Shown here: piece by piece, positions 34,092 through 43,436 of the stretch | Layout of the letters: every line of letters begins with the position of its first letter | Numbering within the stretch: the stretch's first letter is position 1 | NCBI GenBank assembly: GCA_017537745.1 | Contig: JAFYKF010000007.1 | Coordinates: 1-64,000, forward strand | DNA from: Candidatus Saccharimonadota bacterium | Lineage (GTDB): Bacteria > Patescibacteriota > Saccharimonadia > Saccharimonadales > Saccharimonadaceae | Length of the DNA stretch: 64,000 nucleotides | Reading direction: 5' to 3' | Program-made: the position numbers and the translations under genes | Notes under the pieces: generated by a model | Told to the model about the DNA's origin: nothing | Database searches by the model: none | Seen by the model: only the letters and a program-made list of their open reading frames with translations

Positions 34092-36959
34092 TTACTTCCT
34101 TCTTTTACCAGACTTCTTTTTCTTCTTAGATTTCTTCGAAGCTTTTCTTGACGACAACCTCTTAGCAGATGCTACCCCACCATTATTCTCCTTGAATTCA
34201 TCATCCAAATTACGCTCACCCTTTGAAATCTCATTTACACCCCGTTCAGTTTGGCCCTCTGCCATCTTGGTAAGTTCTGATTCGTATTCCTTACCATCGG
34301 TTACATCTTCAGCTGCTGCCTCAGACGGCGTAATCGTGAGCAATATCTTCAAAACTTCTTCACGTAGGTTTCTTTGCAAACCGTCAAACAATTTCTGCGA
34401 TTCGCTACGATATTCCACCAACGGATCACGTTGACCCACACTTCGCCAGTGAATTCCCTCGCGCAAATGCTGCATATTTTCCAAGTGTTGCATCCATAGA
34501 GTATCCAAAACTTTAAGGTAAACTTCACGCTCCACTTTTCGCATTGTTTCTGCACCGAACTTTTCTTCCTGCGCCTCGTAAGCCTCTTCCACCGCTTCAA
34601 GTGCCAGTTTCTCACGGTCTTTCTCTTTGCGCTTCATTCCAATTTCGTGGATCAAATCGCTATCAAAATCAAATACAGCCCCAAATTCTTCGTCAAAATT
34701 CTTATTAACTTTGCTCGGAAACACCGTTAATGCTTTTACTTCATCTCGCATCAACCGCTTAATCTCTGGTTCGATATCCTCACCTTCGAGAATCTTGCGT
34801 CGCATCATGTAAACCACTTTACGATGACGATTAATAACGTTATCGTACTGTACCACGTTCTTACGTGAATCAAAGTTAAATCCTTCGATTCGCTTTTGCG
34901 CCGATTCCAAAGTTTTCGAAATCGACTTAGTCTGAATTGGCATATCGTCTGGCAGACCAAGCCTCGTCATTAACATTTTTACTCTATCACCCTGGAAAAT
35001 TCGCATCAAATCATCTTCGCAGCTTACAAAGAACTGTGTTGTGCCCGGATCCCCCTGACGGCCGCCACGACCACGTAGCTGATTATCTACCCGCCTTGAA
35101 TCATGCCGTGCCGAGCCAATTACTACTAAACCACCCAATTCTTTTACACCTTCGCCTAGCTTAATATCAGTACCACGACCTGCCATATTCGTCGCAAGCG
35201 TAATAGCACCTTTTTCACCAGCTTTAGCAATAATTGCCGCCTCACGCTCATTGTTCTTCGCGTTCAAAATTTCATACGGCAAACCATACTGATCCAAATA
35301 TCGCGCAATCTCCTCATTATTTGCAATGGAGTCAGAACCCACTAGCACTGGCTGCCCTTTTGCATGATATTTAGAAATTTCTTCAGCAATTGCTTTAAGC
35401 TTGCCAGCCTTAGTTTTATAAATTAAATCGTCCTTGTCTACACGAATAATCGGACGATTAGGTGGAATCTGAATTACATCCAAAGCATAAATCTGCTGGA
35501 ATTCTTCTGCTTCCGTAAATGCCGTACCAGTCATACCAGACAATTTCTTATACAAACGGAAGAAATTCTGGAACGAAATCGTTGCCAGCGTCATCGACTC
35601 CTGCTTTACCGCCACACCTTCTTTGGCTTCGATTGCCTGGTGCAAACCTTCATTATAACGGCGCCCCTGCATCAAACGGCCAGTGTGTTCGTCAACAATG
35701 ATTACTTCACCGGAATTCGTCACCACATAGTCTTTATCACGCTTAAACAGCACTTCGGCACGCAGAGCTTGCTCCATATGATAAACTAGTGGCGTATTCT
35801 TCACCGAATACAGGCTGTCCACGCCCAACATTTCTTGAACTTTTTCAATTCCTACGTCGGTCAAAGTCACACTACGGCGCTTTTCATCCAAGATGTAATC
35901 ATCCGGAGTCAATCTCGATGCTACCTTTGCAAACTGATAATAAGCTGCCGGGTTATCGCCTGCCGGTGCAGAAATAATTAATGGTGTCCGCGCCTCATCA
36001 ATCAAAATTGAGTCTACCTCGTCTACGATTGCAAAGTTAAGCTCTCTCTGACGCAAATATTGCACTTCACTCGTCATATTGTCACGCAAATAGTCGAACC
36101 CAAATTCGTTATTCGTACCATAAGTAACATCGGCGTTATAAGCTTCCTTACGAGTTGCTGGACGTAGATGACGGAATCTCTCATCATCATGTTCCTCGTT
36201 TTCATATTCTGGATCATAAACAAATGAAGCTTCATTAATAATTACACCCACAGACACACCCAAGAAATTATAAACCGGACCATTCCACCCAGCATCACGT
36301 TGCGCCAAGTAATCGTTCACCGTCACAATATGCACGCCACGCCCAGTCAAAGCATTAAGATAAGCCGGCAACATTGCCACCAAAGTTTTACCTTCACCAG
36401 TCTTCATTTCGGCCACCGCACCCATATTGAGTACCATGCCGCCAATCAGCTGTACATCATAAGGCCGCATCCCAAGCAAACGCTTCGAAGCCTCTCTCAC
36501 CACCGCAAATGCCTCTGGCAAAAGTTCATTCAAAATTTTTGCATCACTCAAAGGGGCTTTTTTCTTGACTTTCTTAGCTTTTTTGCCCTTCTTGTTGGCT
36601 TTCTCCGCTTCGGCCTTCGCTTCCTCAGTCCGTGCTTGCTTCAAAGCTTTATCAATCTTTTCTTTAAAAATCGCAGTTTGAGCCTGGAGCTCTTCATCGC
36701 TCATCGCTTCATATTTTGGCTCTAGTTTACCAATCTCTTGCGCCCGCTTCCACATCTTCCGAAGTATTTTTTTCTGCGCATCGCCAAAAACACCCTGCAA
36801 AAACTTCGTCAGAGCAGTTTTATCCGCCAACTTATCAGTCGGTCTCTTCTCCTTCGGGGCTTTTACTTTTTTAACTTTTTCGGACTTAACCTTTTTAACT
36901 TTCTCAGTTTTCAGCTTTTCAGCCTTAGCCTTCTCGGCTTTCTCAGTCTTTTTCACCAT
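34092..36959 (-). CDS. secA: Preprotein translocase ATPase SecA
   Basis: 955 aa from the Met at 36959, which has GGAG six bases upstream. It has Walker A MKTGEGKTLVAML (around residue 185), the DEAD-type IVDEVDSILIDEARTPLIIS, and the NBD2 signature TNMAGRGTDIKLGEG. It powers export through SecYEG, needed for the signal-peptide proteins in this window. Unusual parts: a Lys-rich N-terminal extension of about 45 residues, a Lys/Ala insertion near 110-140, and a Lys/Ser-rich C-terminus without the Cys zinc-binding tail. Confidence 0.97.
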   Translation of the reverse strand: MVKKTEKAEKAKAEKLKTEKVKKVKSEKVKKVKAPKEKRPTDKLADKTALTKFLQGVFGDAQKKILRKMWKRAQEIGKLEPKYEAMSDEELQAQTAIFKEKIDKALKQARTEEAKAEAEKANKKGKKAKKVKKKAPLSDAKILNELLPEAFAVVREASKRLLGMRPYDVQLIGGMVLNMGAVAEMKTGEGKTLVAMLPAYLNALTGRGVHIVTVNDYLAQRDAGWNGPVYNFLGVSVGVIINEASFVYDPEYENEEHDDERFRHLRPATRKEAYNADVTYGTNNEFGFDYLRDNMTSEVQYLRQRELNFAIVDEVDSILIDEARTPLIISAPAGDNPAAYYQFAKVASRLTPDDYILDEKRRSVTLTDVGIEKVQEMLGVDSLYSVKNTPLVYHMEQALRAEVLFKRDKDYVVTNSGEVIIVDEHTGRLMQGRRYNEGLHQAIEAKEGVAVKQESMTLATISFQNFFRLYKKLSGMTGTAFTEAEEFQQIYALDVIQIPPNRPIIRVDKDDLIYKTKAGKLKAIAEEISKYHAKGQPVLVGSDSIANNEEIARYLDQYGLPYEILNAKNNEREAAIIAKAGEKGAITLATNMAGRGTDIKLGEGVKELGGLVVIGSARHDSRRVDNQLRGRGGRQGDPGTTQFFVSCEDDLMRIFQGDRVKMLMTRLGLPDDMPIQTKSISKTLESAQKRIEGFNFDSRKNVVQYDNVINRHRKVVYMMRRKILEGEDIEPEIKRLMRDEVKALTVFPSKVNKNFDEEFGAVFDFDSDLIHEIGMKRKEKDREKLALEAVEEAYEAQEEKFGAETMRKVEREVYLKVLDTLWMQHLENMQHLREGIHWRSVGQRDPLVEYRSESQKLFDGLQRNLREEVLKILLTITPSEAAAEDVTDGKEYESELTKMAEGQTERGVNEISKGERNLDDEFKENNGGVASAKRLSSRKASKKSKKKKKSGKRRK

Positions 36960-36990
36960 AAATAACTCCAATTTTCTCTATTGTATCACA

Positions 36991-37353
36991 TCAATGCCTC
37001 TTAATAAAGAGGTTTTTGAGGCTTTTCTTCTGTCGATGTGGTTGAGCTTCAAGTTTGTAACGACGAATCTGGCCAGTCAACTTCGCATCCACCAAATCCA
37101 CCCCAGCAAACACATTAGCACACTCATCTTTTGCTGCAATTACCTTGCCACCAGGAATATCCATTGCCGCCGACACTTCATATTTCTCGCCCCGGCTTTT
37201 CCCAATTTCTGTCACTATTACACTTACCACCACATCTTTTTTAGAACCCCTCGGCAAATATCTATCTAATTTACCAATCTTTTTCTGTATATGCTTTTTC
37301 AGACTCTCTTCGATTTTGTAGCCGTTGCCAGTAATTTCAATCTTTTCTATCAT
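36991..37353 (-). CDS. hpf: Ribosome hibernation promoting factor (HPF/RaiA, short form)
   Basis: 120 aa, beginning IEKIEITGNGYKIEESLKKH with the VTEIGKSRGEKYEVSAAMD and IAAKDECANVFAGVDLVDAK segments of the family. It binds the 30S subunit and inactivates ribosomes in stationary phase. It lacks the dimerisation domain of long HPF. AAAGGAGG is four bases before the ATG. It stands between serS and secA, the secA neighbourhood also seen in Firmicutes. Confidence 0.9.
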   Translation of the reverse strand: MIEKIEITGNGYKIEESLKKHIQKKIGKLDRYLPRGSKKDVVVSVIVTEIGKSRGEKYEVSAAMDIPGGKVIAAKDECANVFAGVDLVDAKLTGQIRRYKLEAQPHRQKKSLKNLFIKRH

Positions 37354-37364
37354 TTAGCCTCCTT

Positions 37365-38609
37365 TTATAGCTCTTCTTTGCCACCCAAATATGGACGCAA
37401 GACCTCTGGCACTTTCAATTTGCCATCAGGAGTTGCAAAATTTTCTATCATCACCACCAGTGCACGCGCAAGCGGAATCGCTGTCCCGTTCAAAGTATGC
37501 ACAAATTCTACCGTGCCATCTTTGCGACGCACCCGCACATTACAAGCTCGCGCCTGAAAATCTGTACAGTTCGAGCAAGAAGTGATTTCTTGATATTTTT
37601 GATTCACTGGCGACCAATATTCCATATCATATTTCTTTGCCGCCGGCGCGCCCAAATCACCCGCCGCGATATTAATAATATGGTAAGGCACACCCAAACC
37701 TTGCCAAATGTCTTCCTCAATCGCCAAAATCTTTTCATGAATTTCTTTGCTCTGTTCTGGCAAACAAAATGCGTACATCTCTAATTTATTAAACTGATGC
37801 ACTCGGAACAAACCACGTGTGTATTTACCATAAGTCCCTGCTTCCTTGCGGAAACATGCCGAATAGCCAGCATAGAATAATGGCAACTTGTCTTCATCGA
37901 TAATCTCATCCATATGATAACCGGTTAATGGCATTTCGGCCGTTGCAATCATCGCAAGATCTTCGCCCTCAATATAGTATTCATCAGACTGCTCCGAAGT
38001 TCGTGGACTAAACCCACAACCTTCCAACACCCGCGAAGACACCATATCCGGTACCGTCATAAATGTAAATCCATGTTCCAAAACTTTCGACAGCCCATAC
38101 TGCAAAAGCGCATTCTCTAGTAAAGCCAAACCATCCTTCAAATAATAAAACTTCGCACCTGCCACCTTTGCCCCGCGCTCAAAATCTACCCAATCACGAC
38201 TCACAGCATAATCCAAATGATCTACACCAGTCTTGTGATTTTTGCCCCACTTCTTAATCTCCACCGAGCATTCTTCACCACCTAGCGGCACATCGTCAAA
38301 AATAATATTTGGCACTTTTTTAACCATTTCATTAAGCTCACGCTCCGCTTTTTCAAGCGCCTCTTCTTTTTCCGCCAATTCCTCTTTGATCGCCTTACCT
38401 TCATTAATCAATTCTTGAGAAGGCTTACCGCCTTTCATCTTGCCCGAAATCTCATTCCGCCTCGCCCGCAAAGCTTCTACATCAGCAAGAACTTTCTTGC
38501 GAGTATCGTCGAGCTTCACTAGCTTTTTTATATCAACCTTATACCCCTTTTCACGCGTGGATTTTTCCACGAGCCCCAAGTTTTCTCTAATGAATTTCAC
38601 ATCTAACAT
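37365..38609 (-). CDS. serS: Seryl-tRNA synthetase
   Basis: 414 aa from the Met at 38609 (MLDVKFIRENLGLVEKSTRE), with GGAGG four bases upstream; the longer frame to 38696 overlaps the region of rsmA and is rejected. The N-terminal coiled arm (about 27-105) and class II motifs are visible: motif 2 FRKEAGTYGKYTRGLFRVHQ, the EITSCSNCTDFQARA loop and motif 3 LNGTAIPLARALVVMIEN. It charges tRNA-Ser in the cytoplasm. Confidence 0.96.
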   Translation of the reverse strand: MLDVKFIRENLGLVEKSTREKGYKVDIKKLVKLDDTRKKVLADVEALRARRNEISGKMKGGKPSQELINEGKAIKEELAEKEEALEKAERELNEMVKKVPNIIFDDVPLGGEECSVEIKKWGKNHKTGVDHLDYAVSRDWVDFERGAKVAGAKFYYLKDGLALLENALLQYGLSKVLEHGFTFMTVPDMVSSRVLEGCGFSPRTSEQSDEYYIEGEDLAMIATAEMPLTGYHMDEIIDEDKLPLFYAGYSACFRKEAGTYGKYTRGLFRVHQFNKLEMYAFCLPEQSKEIHEKILAIEEDIWQGLGVPYHIINIAAGDLGAPAAKKYDMEYWSPVNQKYQEITSCSNCTDFQARACNVRVRRKDGTVEFVHTLNGTAIPLARALVVMIENFATPDGKLKVPEVLRPYLGGKEEL

Positions 38610-38625
38610 AATACCTCCAATTATA

Positions 38626-39369
38626 TCACTTATTATATATTTTGTCGTATAATCTCTGCCAATCAGAGAGATGTAAGTCCGCCGGCCGCGCATCAATATT
38701 AATATTTAGCTTTATAAAAACATCTTTAAGCTCATCTCTTGGCAAAATCATCGCGAGGTTTTTGGTTAACTTCTTCCGTGGCTGAGCAAAACCTTTCTTA
38801 ATCAAATCAAACACTTTGTCTTCCACCACTGGTTCGTGCGGCATCAAGACAATCACTTGCGAATCAACTTCAGGCGGAGGCGTAAACTCGTCTTTTAGGA
38901 CTACTGGCCCCAGCATAATATCAGCTCGATTCTTCACCGTCAACGATAACACAGATTCTCTTTCGCTTGCAATCCGCTCCGCCACTTCTTTTTGCATCAA
39001 CAGCACAATCCTAGCCGGCACATTCTCAGCCGAAACAAGCTTCTCTACAATCGGGCTAGTTATATAATATGGTATATTTCCACATACCACATATTCTTGC
39101 GGCATGTTGGATAAATCATATTGCAAAATATCCTCATTTACCACCTCCAGATTCTTCCCTGGAAACGACGCTGGCAATTTCGTCGCCAGATTCTTATCAT
39201 ATTCAACCGCCACTACCTTCTTAAATCTTTTTAACAATGAAGAAGTCAAGGTCCCAAGTCCCGGGCCAATCTCAAGACATACCTCACCTTCACCCGCCAA
39301 ATCCGCAATCTCCTCTAAAATCGCCCGGTTTTTCAGCCAATGCTGGCCAAGTGCCTTGTTAGTTGCCAT
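38626..39369 (-). CDS. rsmA: 16S rRNA (A1518/A1519) dimethyltransferase RsmA
   Basis: 247 aa from the Met at 39369 (MATNKALGQHWLKNRAILEE). It has the SAM-binding CLEIGPGLGTLTSSL, the catalytic NIPYYITS and the C-terminal KKGFAQPRKKLTKNL region. It dimethylates two adenines of the 3' helix of 16S rRNA. The start overlaps the end of the G5/3D gene by 11 bases, so the two are translated from one mRNA. Confidence 0.95.
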   Translation of the reverse strand: MATNKALGQHWLKNRAILEEIADLAGEGEVCLEIGPGLGTLTSSLLKRFKKVVAVEYDKNLATKLPASFPGKNLEVVNEDILQYDLSNMPQEYVVCGNIPYYITSPIVEKLVSAENVPARIVLLMQKEVAERIASERESVLSLTVKNRADIMLGPVVLKDEFTPPPEVDSQVIVLMPHEPVVEDKVFDLIKKGFAQPRKKLTKNLAMILPRDELKDVFIKLNINIDARPADLHLSDWQRLYDKIYNK

Positions 39370-40441
39370 TACGATTGGTCCAATCCGTTGCCAGGTCAAA
39401 CTGTTCAGGGTTATTTTGTGTAAAAGTCCCTGTGTCATAAACCCGACCCAAACCCAAAGAAGTTTCTACCACCGAACACCTCGGATAACGAGTCAAATCC
39501 GCCGCCACCAGCACATAGCCCTCAGCATCCACTTTTACGCCATCTTCACGCACCGTATAGTACGCTTCCACTCCGCACTCACGCGCCGCAATCGACATCA
39601 CGCCTTTCATCGGCAAATCGTAATAAGTTTCTTTTCTTTCAATTATTACTCCGTTCACATTGACAGTATATATATTCACCCCGCGCGATGCCGTAAGCGG
39701 TGTTCTCTCAATTTCACTCGCGCCCACCGCCACAATTCTCGCCACCGGCTCACGCTTTACTACATCAGACTTAAGCTCTCGCTTTACCTCGACATTATTC
39801 TCATAAAACACTTCATAAGTTAATTCCCTCACACCAGTCTCACCAAGCTGTTGCACCGCACGCTGTCCTGGCTCCAAGTTATAATCTTTTACCGTCTCCT
39901 CTGCAAACGGTATTTCCTCTTCTTCTGTTACCGTACGTCCACCATTACGGGTAATTTCATAGATAGTTGCCACTCCGGTCTCCAAAAAACTTTGTACTGG
40001 CGCCATCCCAATTTCATCTCCATCATAAACCGTTATGCCGGCTTCACGCGCCACAGCCCGCAAATCATAACTTGCCGTCATGATATATTTGCTAGTCACC
40101 CCATCTCTTATCACCACCGGTCGCGCACGATAAATGTTAATAAAGAAATTATCCGCATTAATTTCGGTATCTACACCCGGATCAACAATGTCACTTTCAT
40201 TAATGATTATACCGGCTCTTTTTATAGCTTCACCCACCGTTGGCGCATCAGTTCTCACGGTCAATTTATTGCCTTCATCATAAAAACTCACAAAGTATTC
40301 GGTCGAATCAGCATAAATACCATCCTCATTATTCGCAAAAGTGTCAAAATTATTGCGATTTGCACCAAAACCTAGCACGAACGCTAAGATGAACACGGTC
40401 GCAACCATTAGAGCCTTATCCGTAAATCGAGGAAGTCTCAT
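39359..40441 (-). CDS. Secreted cell-wall protein with DUF348, G5 and 3D domains (RpfB/YabE-like)
   Basis: 360 aa from the Met at 40441. An N-terminal TM/signal helix (about 10-26) is followed by two DUF348-type ubiquitin-like modules (DEGNKLTVRTDAPTVGEAIK; VTSKYIMTASYDLRAVAREA), a G5 domain ending ERTPLTASRGVNIYTV, and a 3D domain whose three Asp are in VAADLTRYP, RVYDTGTF and FDLATDW. YabE/RpfB relatives are wall-remodelling enzymes (lytic transglycosylase type). TATAAT (40448-40453) ends six bases before the ATG, so the message is probably leaderless. Confidence 0.88.
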   Translation of the reverse strand: MRLPRFTDKALMVATVFILAFVLGFGANRNNFDTFANNEDGIYADSTEYFVSFYDEGNKLTVRTDAPTVGEAIKRAGIIINESDIVDPGVDTEINADNFFINIYRARPVVIRDGVTSKYIMTASYDLRAVAREAGITVYDGDEIGMAPVQSFLETGVATIYEITRNGGRTVTEEEEIPFAEETVKDYNLEPGQRAVQQLGETGVRELTYEVFYENNVEVKRELKSDVVKREPVARIVAVGASEIERTPLTASRGVNIYTVNVNGVIIERKETYYDLPMKGVMSIAARECGVEAYYTVREDGVKVDAEGYVLVAADLTRYPRCSVVETSLGLGRVYDTGTFTQNNPEQFDLATDWTNRNGN

Positions 40442-40487
40442 AGCACAATTATAACACAACTATTATATTAATACAAAGTAAGCAAAA

Positions 40488-42296
40488 CTACACACTAAGT
40501 TCGGGATCCGACCAAGAGGAAACAACCGGACGAGCGACGCAACGGACTGAGAGGCCGTAATCGCGATAGTCTCCGTACGATGGATCGGCGTAGCCACCCG
40601 TATCGAAGCCCGCGTAGCCAGCGCGCACCTCATTGTAGGCAATAGAAGACCAGAAACCGCCACCACTCCCAACGTCACCTAAGCCACCATACCAGTTGCC
40701 ACTAACGGCGAAGAATAGTGGTTTTTCCCATAAGGCATGACGCCCGTCGTACCAATAATAAGAATCGCCCTCAAAATAATACATATACCACAAGGAGTAG
40801 AATGAATCGTCGCCATTGCCTGCTCGTGGAAGTGTCCAGCCAGCTGGACAGATAGATTGTTCTATTAAGCTACCGTCGTAATAATTAGAACTGTCGTTCA
40901 TAGCTACAGCCGCCGTCCAATTATAATAATTACCTAGATGGTACTGTGGAATACCAGTAGATGATACATAGGTCGAAGTAGGATTAAGCGACTCATTGCA
41001 ATTATATGGCATATCGTTAGAGTCCCAACTACAAGTTTGCCAATAAGAAGCCCATTCGTCAAAATTCCCTTCTCTACCATTCCAATATATATCACCTGGG
41101 TCAAAGGATTCTGGAGTAATATATGAGCTTCTCCGAGTAGTAATGCCAGTAGTATAAGTAGATAGGCTTGGCGTCCAAGAGGCGGATTCATACTGCCCAG
41201 TACGCGGATTATAACCTAGGTCTGTATCTTCATTAGTATAGGTAGTGTTGGAATCTAAGTCTAAGTCTAAGTTCTGAGTCATCCAGACGCCATATTTCCA
41301 ACCATCTACACTACCAACAGAGCGTTGTCCAAATTTTGCGATGGTATAAGACTTCTCATCACGCTTATCAATAAGCGTATATTGTGTTTCAGGCGTCATA
41401 GAATCTACGATTTGGTCACGGTTAGGACCAGCGAAGTCTTGTAAACATTTAGCTTCTTGTATGGTAGTAGCATTTGGATTACATGGATCAACATAATTAG
41501 CAATTGCAATATATGTAATAGTAGTACCAGAATAAGTACCATAGTCTAAGTCCGGAGTAATATAAGTACCATAGTAGAAAGTAGATTTGTCGTTAGCAGT
41601 GGTAGCTTCTTCTGTAGTTTTAAGTGTCATTGCGGTATCTTGTGTAGTAGGAAGACCAGTAAAGACTGTTGAGGTTTGGTCTGTTGGTTTCGTAGTTGCT
41701 ATACCCCAGGTATTGTCTGTTAGGGCTGTTGGTTCATTGGAGCTTAACATGGAAATAGTACTTTTAGAAGATTTATTGGTTTCATTTGTTAAGTCTGTAG
41801 TAGTACTATCTACATAGGCCATGAGTGTATATCCTGCAGTAGTTGCAGAATCTACTGTAACTACACTTTCTCCAGTAGCAAATACTGCAGTGTCGTTTAA
41901 GTCTACGTCTATTTTAATATCACTAGCAGTAATAGTAAGTATATCTTCTTCTGAATTATCTGCCGCATTAACCATACTAGTTAATTTATCTGCATTTAAT
42001 ACACCTAATGTACCTAGTAATACTACTACGGATAATGTAGTTAATTTAGCTACTAAATGTTTATTAGTATGCGTAGTAAAACGATTTACTTTCTTGCGGC
42101 GAGAAACCGCTACAACCGTTCCTGCGACAATAACAATTATTAAAACAGCAATACCAATAATTGGTAGTACCATACTAGTATTAAAGCTCACTCCGTCCGC
42201 ATGAGAGACACTAAACATACCAGTATCTGGTGCACTAGTGTCTGGTACTACAGTTGGCGTAGCATCGTTTACATTAATTAAGAGTTTTGATGACAT
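40488..42296 (-). CDS. MSSKL-family surface protein with FISUMP domain
   Basis: 602 aa. N-tail with PDTG at 23-26, TM1 about 42-65, RRKK 66-69, TM2 about 83-101, then the family module (DSATTAGYTLMAYVDS). From about residue 330 a FISUMP-type (Fibrobacter succinogenes major paralogous) domain is recognisable: KYGVWMTQNLDLDLD, SICPAGWTLPRAGNGDD, GGFWSSIAYN and YGLSVRCVARP. FISUMP domains are extracellular and probably adhesive. The leader has AAAAAGGTAAAAGACAT and a strong promoter. It is the closest relative of the truncated gene at 1-436. Confidence 0.85.
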   Translation of the reverse strand: MSSKLLINVNDATPTVVPDTSAPDTGMFSVSHADGVSFNTSMVLPIIGIAVLIIVIVAGTVVAVSRRKKVNRFTTHTNKHLVAKLTTLSVVVLLGTLGVLNADKLTSMVNAADNSEEDILTITASDIKIDVDLNDTAVFATGESVVTVDSATTAGYTLMAYVDSTTTDLTNETNKSSKSTISMLSSNEPTALTDNTWGIATTKPTDQTSTVFTGLPTTQDTAMTLKTTEEATTANDKSTFYYGTYITPDLDYGTYSGTTITYIAIANYVDPCNPNATTIQEAKCLQDFAGPNRDQIVDSMTPETQYTLIDKRDEKSYTIAKFGQRSVGSVDGWKYGVWMTQNLDLDLDSNTTYTNEDTDLGYNPRTGQYESASWTPSLSTYTTGITTRRSSYITPESFDPGDIYWNGREGNFDEWASYWQTCSWDSNDMPYNCNESLNPTSTYVSSTGIPQYHLGNYYNWTAAVAMNDSSNYYDGSLIEQSICPAGWTLPRAGNGDDSFYSLWYMYYFEGDSYYWYDGRHALWEKPLFFAVSGNWYGGLGDVGSGGGFWSSIAYNEVRAGYAGFDTGGYADPSYGDYRDYGLSVRCVARPVVSSWSDPELSV

Positions 42297-42342
42297 ATGT
42301 CTTTTACCTTTTTGTGTTTGTGTTTATAAACTTTATAAAAAC

Positions 42343-42371
42343 ATAGTAGCACAGCAAAAAACAGATGTCAA
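42343..42371 (-). promoter_or_regulatory. Promoter of the FISUMP/MSSKL gene
   Basis: Minus-strand -35 TTGACA (42366-42371), 17 bases, -10 TACTAT (42343-42348). The -35 box directly follows the T-run of the preceding candidate RNA. Confidence 0.8.
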
Positions 42372-42372
42372 T

Positions 42373-42549
42373 AAAAAAAGAACCAAATAAATATCTGATT
42401 CTAAACAACTCAAATATAACCAAACATCCACCCCTCAAGCGATCATAACATTTTTTCTAGGCGGTACATAACCATATAACACACACTGGCCACCCTACAC
42501 TTTACCTCCGGTTCCGGCCTCTCTCAACGGATTGATTTGGTCTGAACCT
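42373..42549 (-). ncRNA. Candidate non-coding RNA of about 175 nt, class unknown
   Basis: Within the 420-bp gap 42297-42716 a strong promoter and an intrinsic terminator (GAATCA/TGGTTC, 42380-42401, then seven T) delimit a transcript without an ORF. Internal pairs include TCAA-TCCG-TTGA, CCGG-AA-CCGG, a TAGG(G)TGG/CCGCCTA stem and a 7-bp pairing of the ends (ACCAAAT with ATTTGGT). Length and end pairing recall 6S RNA, but I could not match it to 6S, SRP RNA, RNase P or tmRNA signatures. The rest of the gap up to 42716 is AT-rich and shows nothing further. Confidence 0.55.
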
Positions 42550-42555
42550 ACTTCC

Positions 42556-42583
42556 ATTTTAGCATATGCTAATACGTTGTCAA
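42556..42583 (-). promoter_or_regulatory. Promoter of the candidate 175-nt RNA
   Basis: Minus-strand -35 TTGACA (42578-42583), 16 bases, -10 TAAAAT (42556-42561) with an extended TATGC before it. Confidence 0.8.
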
Positions 42584-42716
42584 TATTGATTTTCAACATT
42601 TTTAATGTTCTAATTAAAAGTTTTCCACAACCAGAAATCGATTCGAAATCGCGAAAATAACAGAGACAAATTCAAAAAACCGAACACTAGATGCTTGACA
42701 AAACTACAAATATATT

Positions 42717-43436
42717 TTAACTATCTAATCCTGCATCAAAGTACATTAACACATGATCCCAGCCCCAGCTCAAATCAAAACCAGAAAGCACATATGAATT
42801 GAACTTAAAATATGGCAAACCGTTTACATATTGCACCATCCGCTTGGCATCTTCCTTCACTTGTGCCACGGTTTCATCGTTTTTCACACATTGCTCAAAA
42901 TCCTCACCTAGCCCCACGCTTTTACCCATTTCTATCCAATAATCTCTCCCCATCTTGTTAAACTCCGAGAAAGAAGACTTACCCGTACCCTTAAACCACT
43001 CATTCCACACCTTAGTAACAGCCAAATCATAATACTCCCAAAACTTTCCCCTATCCCGCGCACAATAAGTCGCCACCGCCGAATAGCGTGATTCGATCGG
43101 CATCGATTCACCATATTCAAACAAGAAATCTGTTGCTCTTACTTCAATCAAAATATCATTTGCCTCTATATATTGCTCTAGCTCTTCCTGATGTTCGATC
43201 ATCGCATTCTCGAATGCAATACAATATGGGCACGCGATATCTGAATAGATAATAAAATGGTTTTTGGCGTTCAAATCACCCATCGTCATCTCTTCGTACC
43301 ATACTTCTCTCGGTGTCGAGTCTCCACCACCACCCATACTTGCCACAATTGCCGCCCCAATCGCAAAAATAATTACAACAATCAGTACAATTCTACCTAC
43401 CACGCCCGCTACGTTTGACTTCTCGCTCGTTTCCAT
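42717..43436 (-). CDS. DsbA/BdbD-like thiol oxidoreductase, membrane-anchored
   Basis: 239 aa. One TM helix (about 12-33) is followed by a thioredoxin-like domain with the redox motif CPYC (69-72) after FIIYSDIA, an inserted helical region and the cis-Pro loop NGLPYFKFN near residue 205. Family members oxidise or isomerise disulphides in exported proteins, consistent with the Cys pairs in surface proteins of this window. It overlaps the upstream CPTC membrane protein gene by 44 bases, a strong hint that the two function together. Confidence 0.87.
   Translation of the reverse strand: METSEKSNVAGVVGRIVLIVVIIFAIGAAIVASMGGGGDSTPREVWYEEMTMGDLNAKNHFIIYSDIACPYCIAFENAMIEHQEELEQYIEANDILIEVRATDFLFEYGESMPIESRYSAVATYCARDRGKFWEYYDLAVTKVWNEWFKGTGKSSFSEFNKMGRDYWIEMGKSVGLGEDFEQCVKNDETVAQVKEDAKRMVQYVNGLPYFKFNSYVLSGFDLSWGWDHVLMYFDAGLDS

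Noticed and set aside
38610-38696. Extended N-terminus of SerS
   Set aside because: The extension overlaps the rsmA end and the conserved protein starts at MLDVKFIREN with a good Shine-Dalgarno site.
42373-42549. Assigning the candidate RNA as SRP RNA or RNase P RNA
   Set aside because: The SRP GGAAGCA-type loop and the RNase P GAGGAAAGUCC motif are not found; only the length and end pairing hint at 6S RNA.
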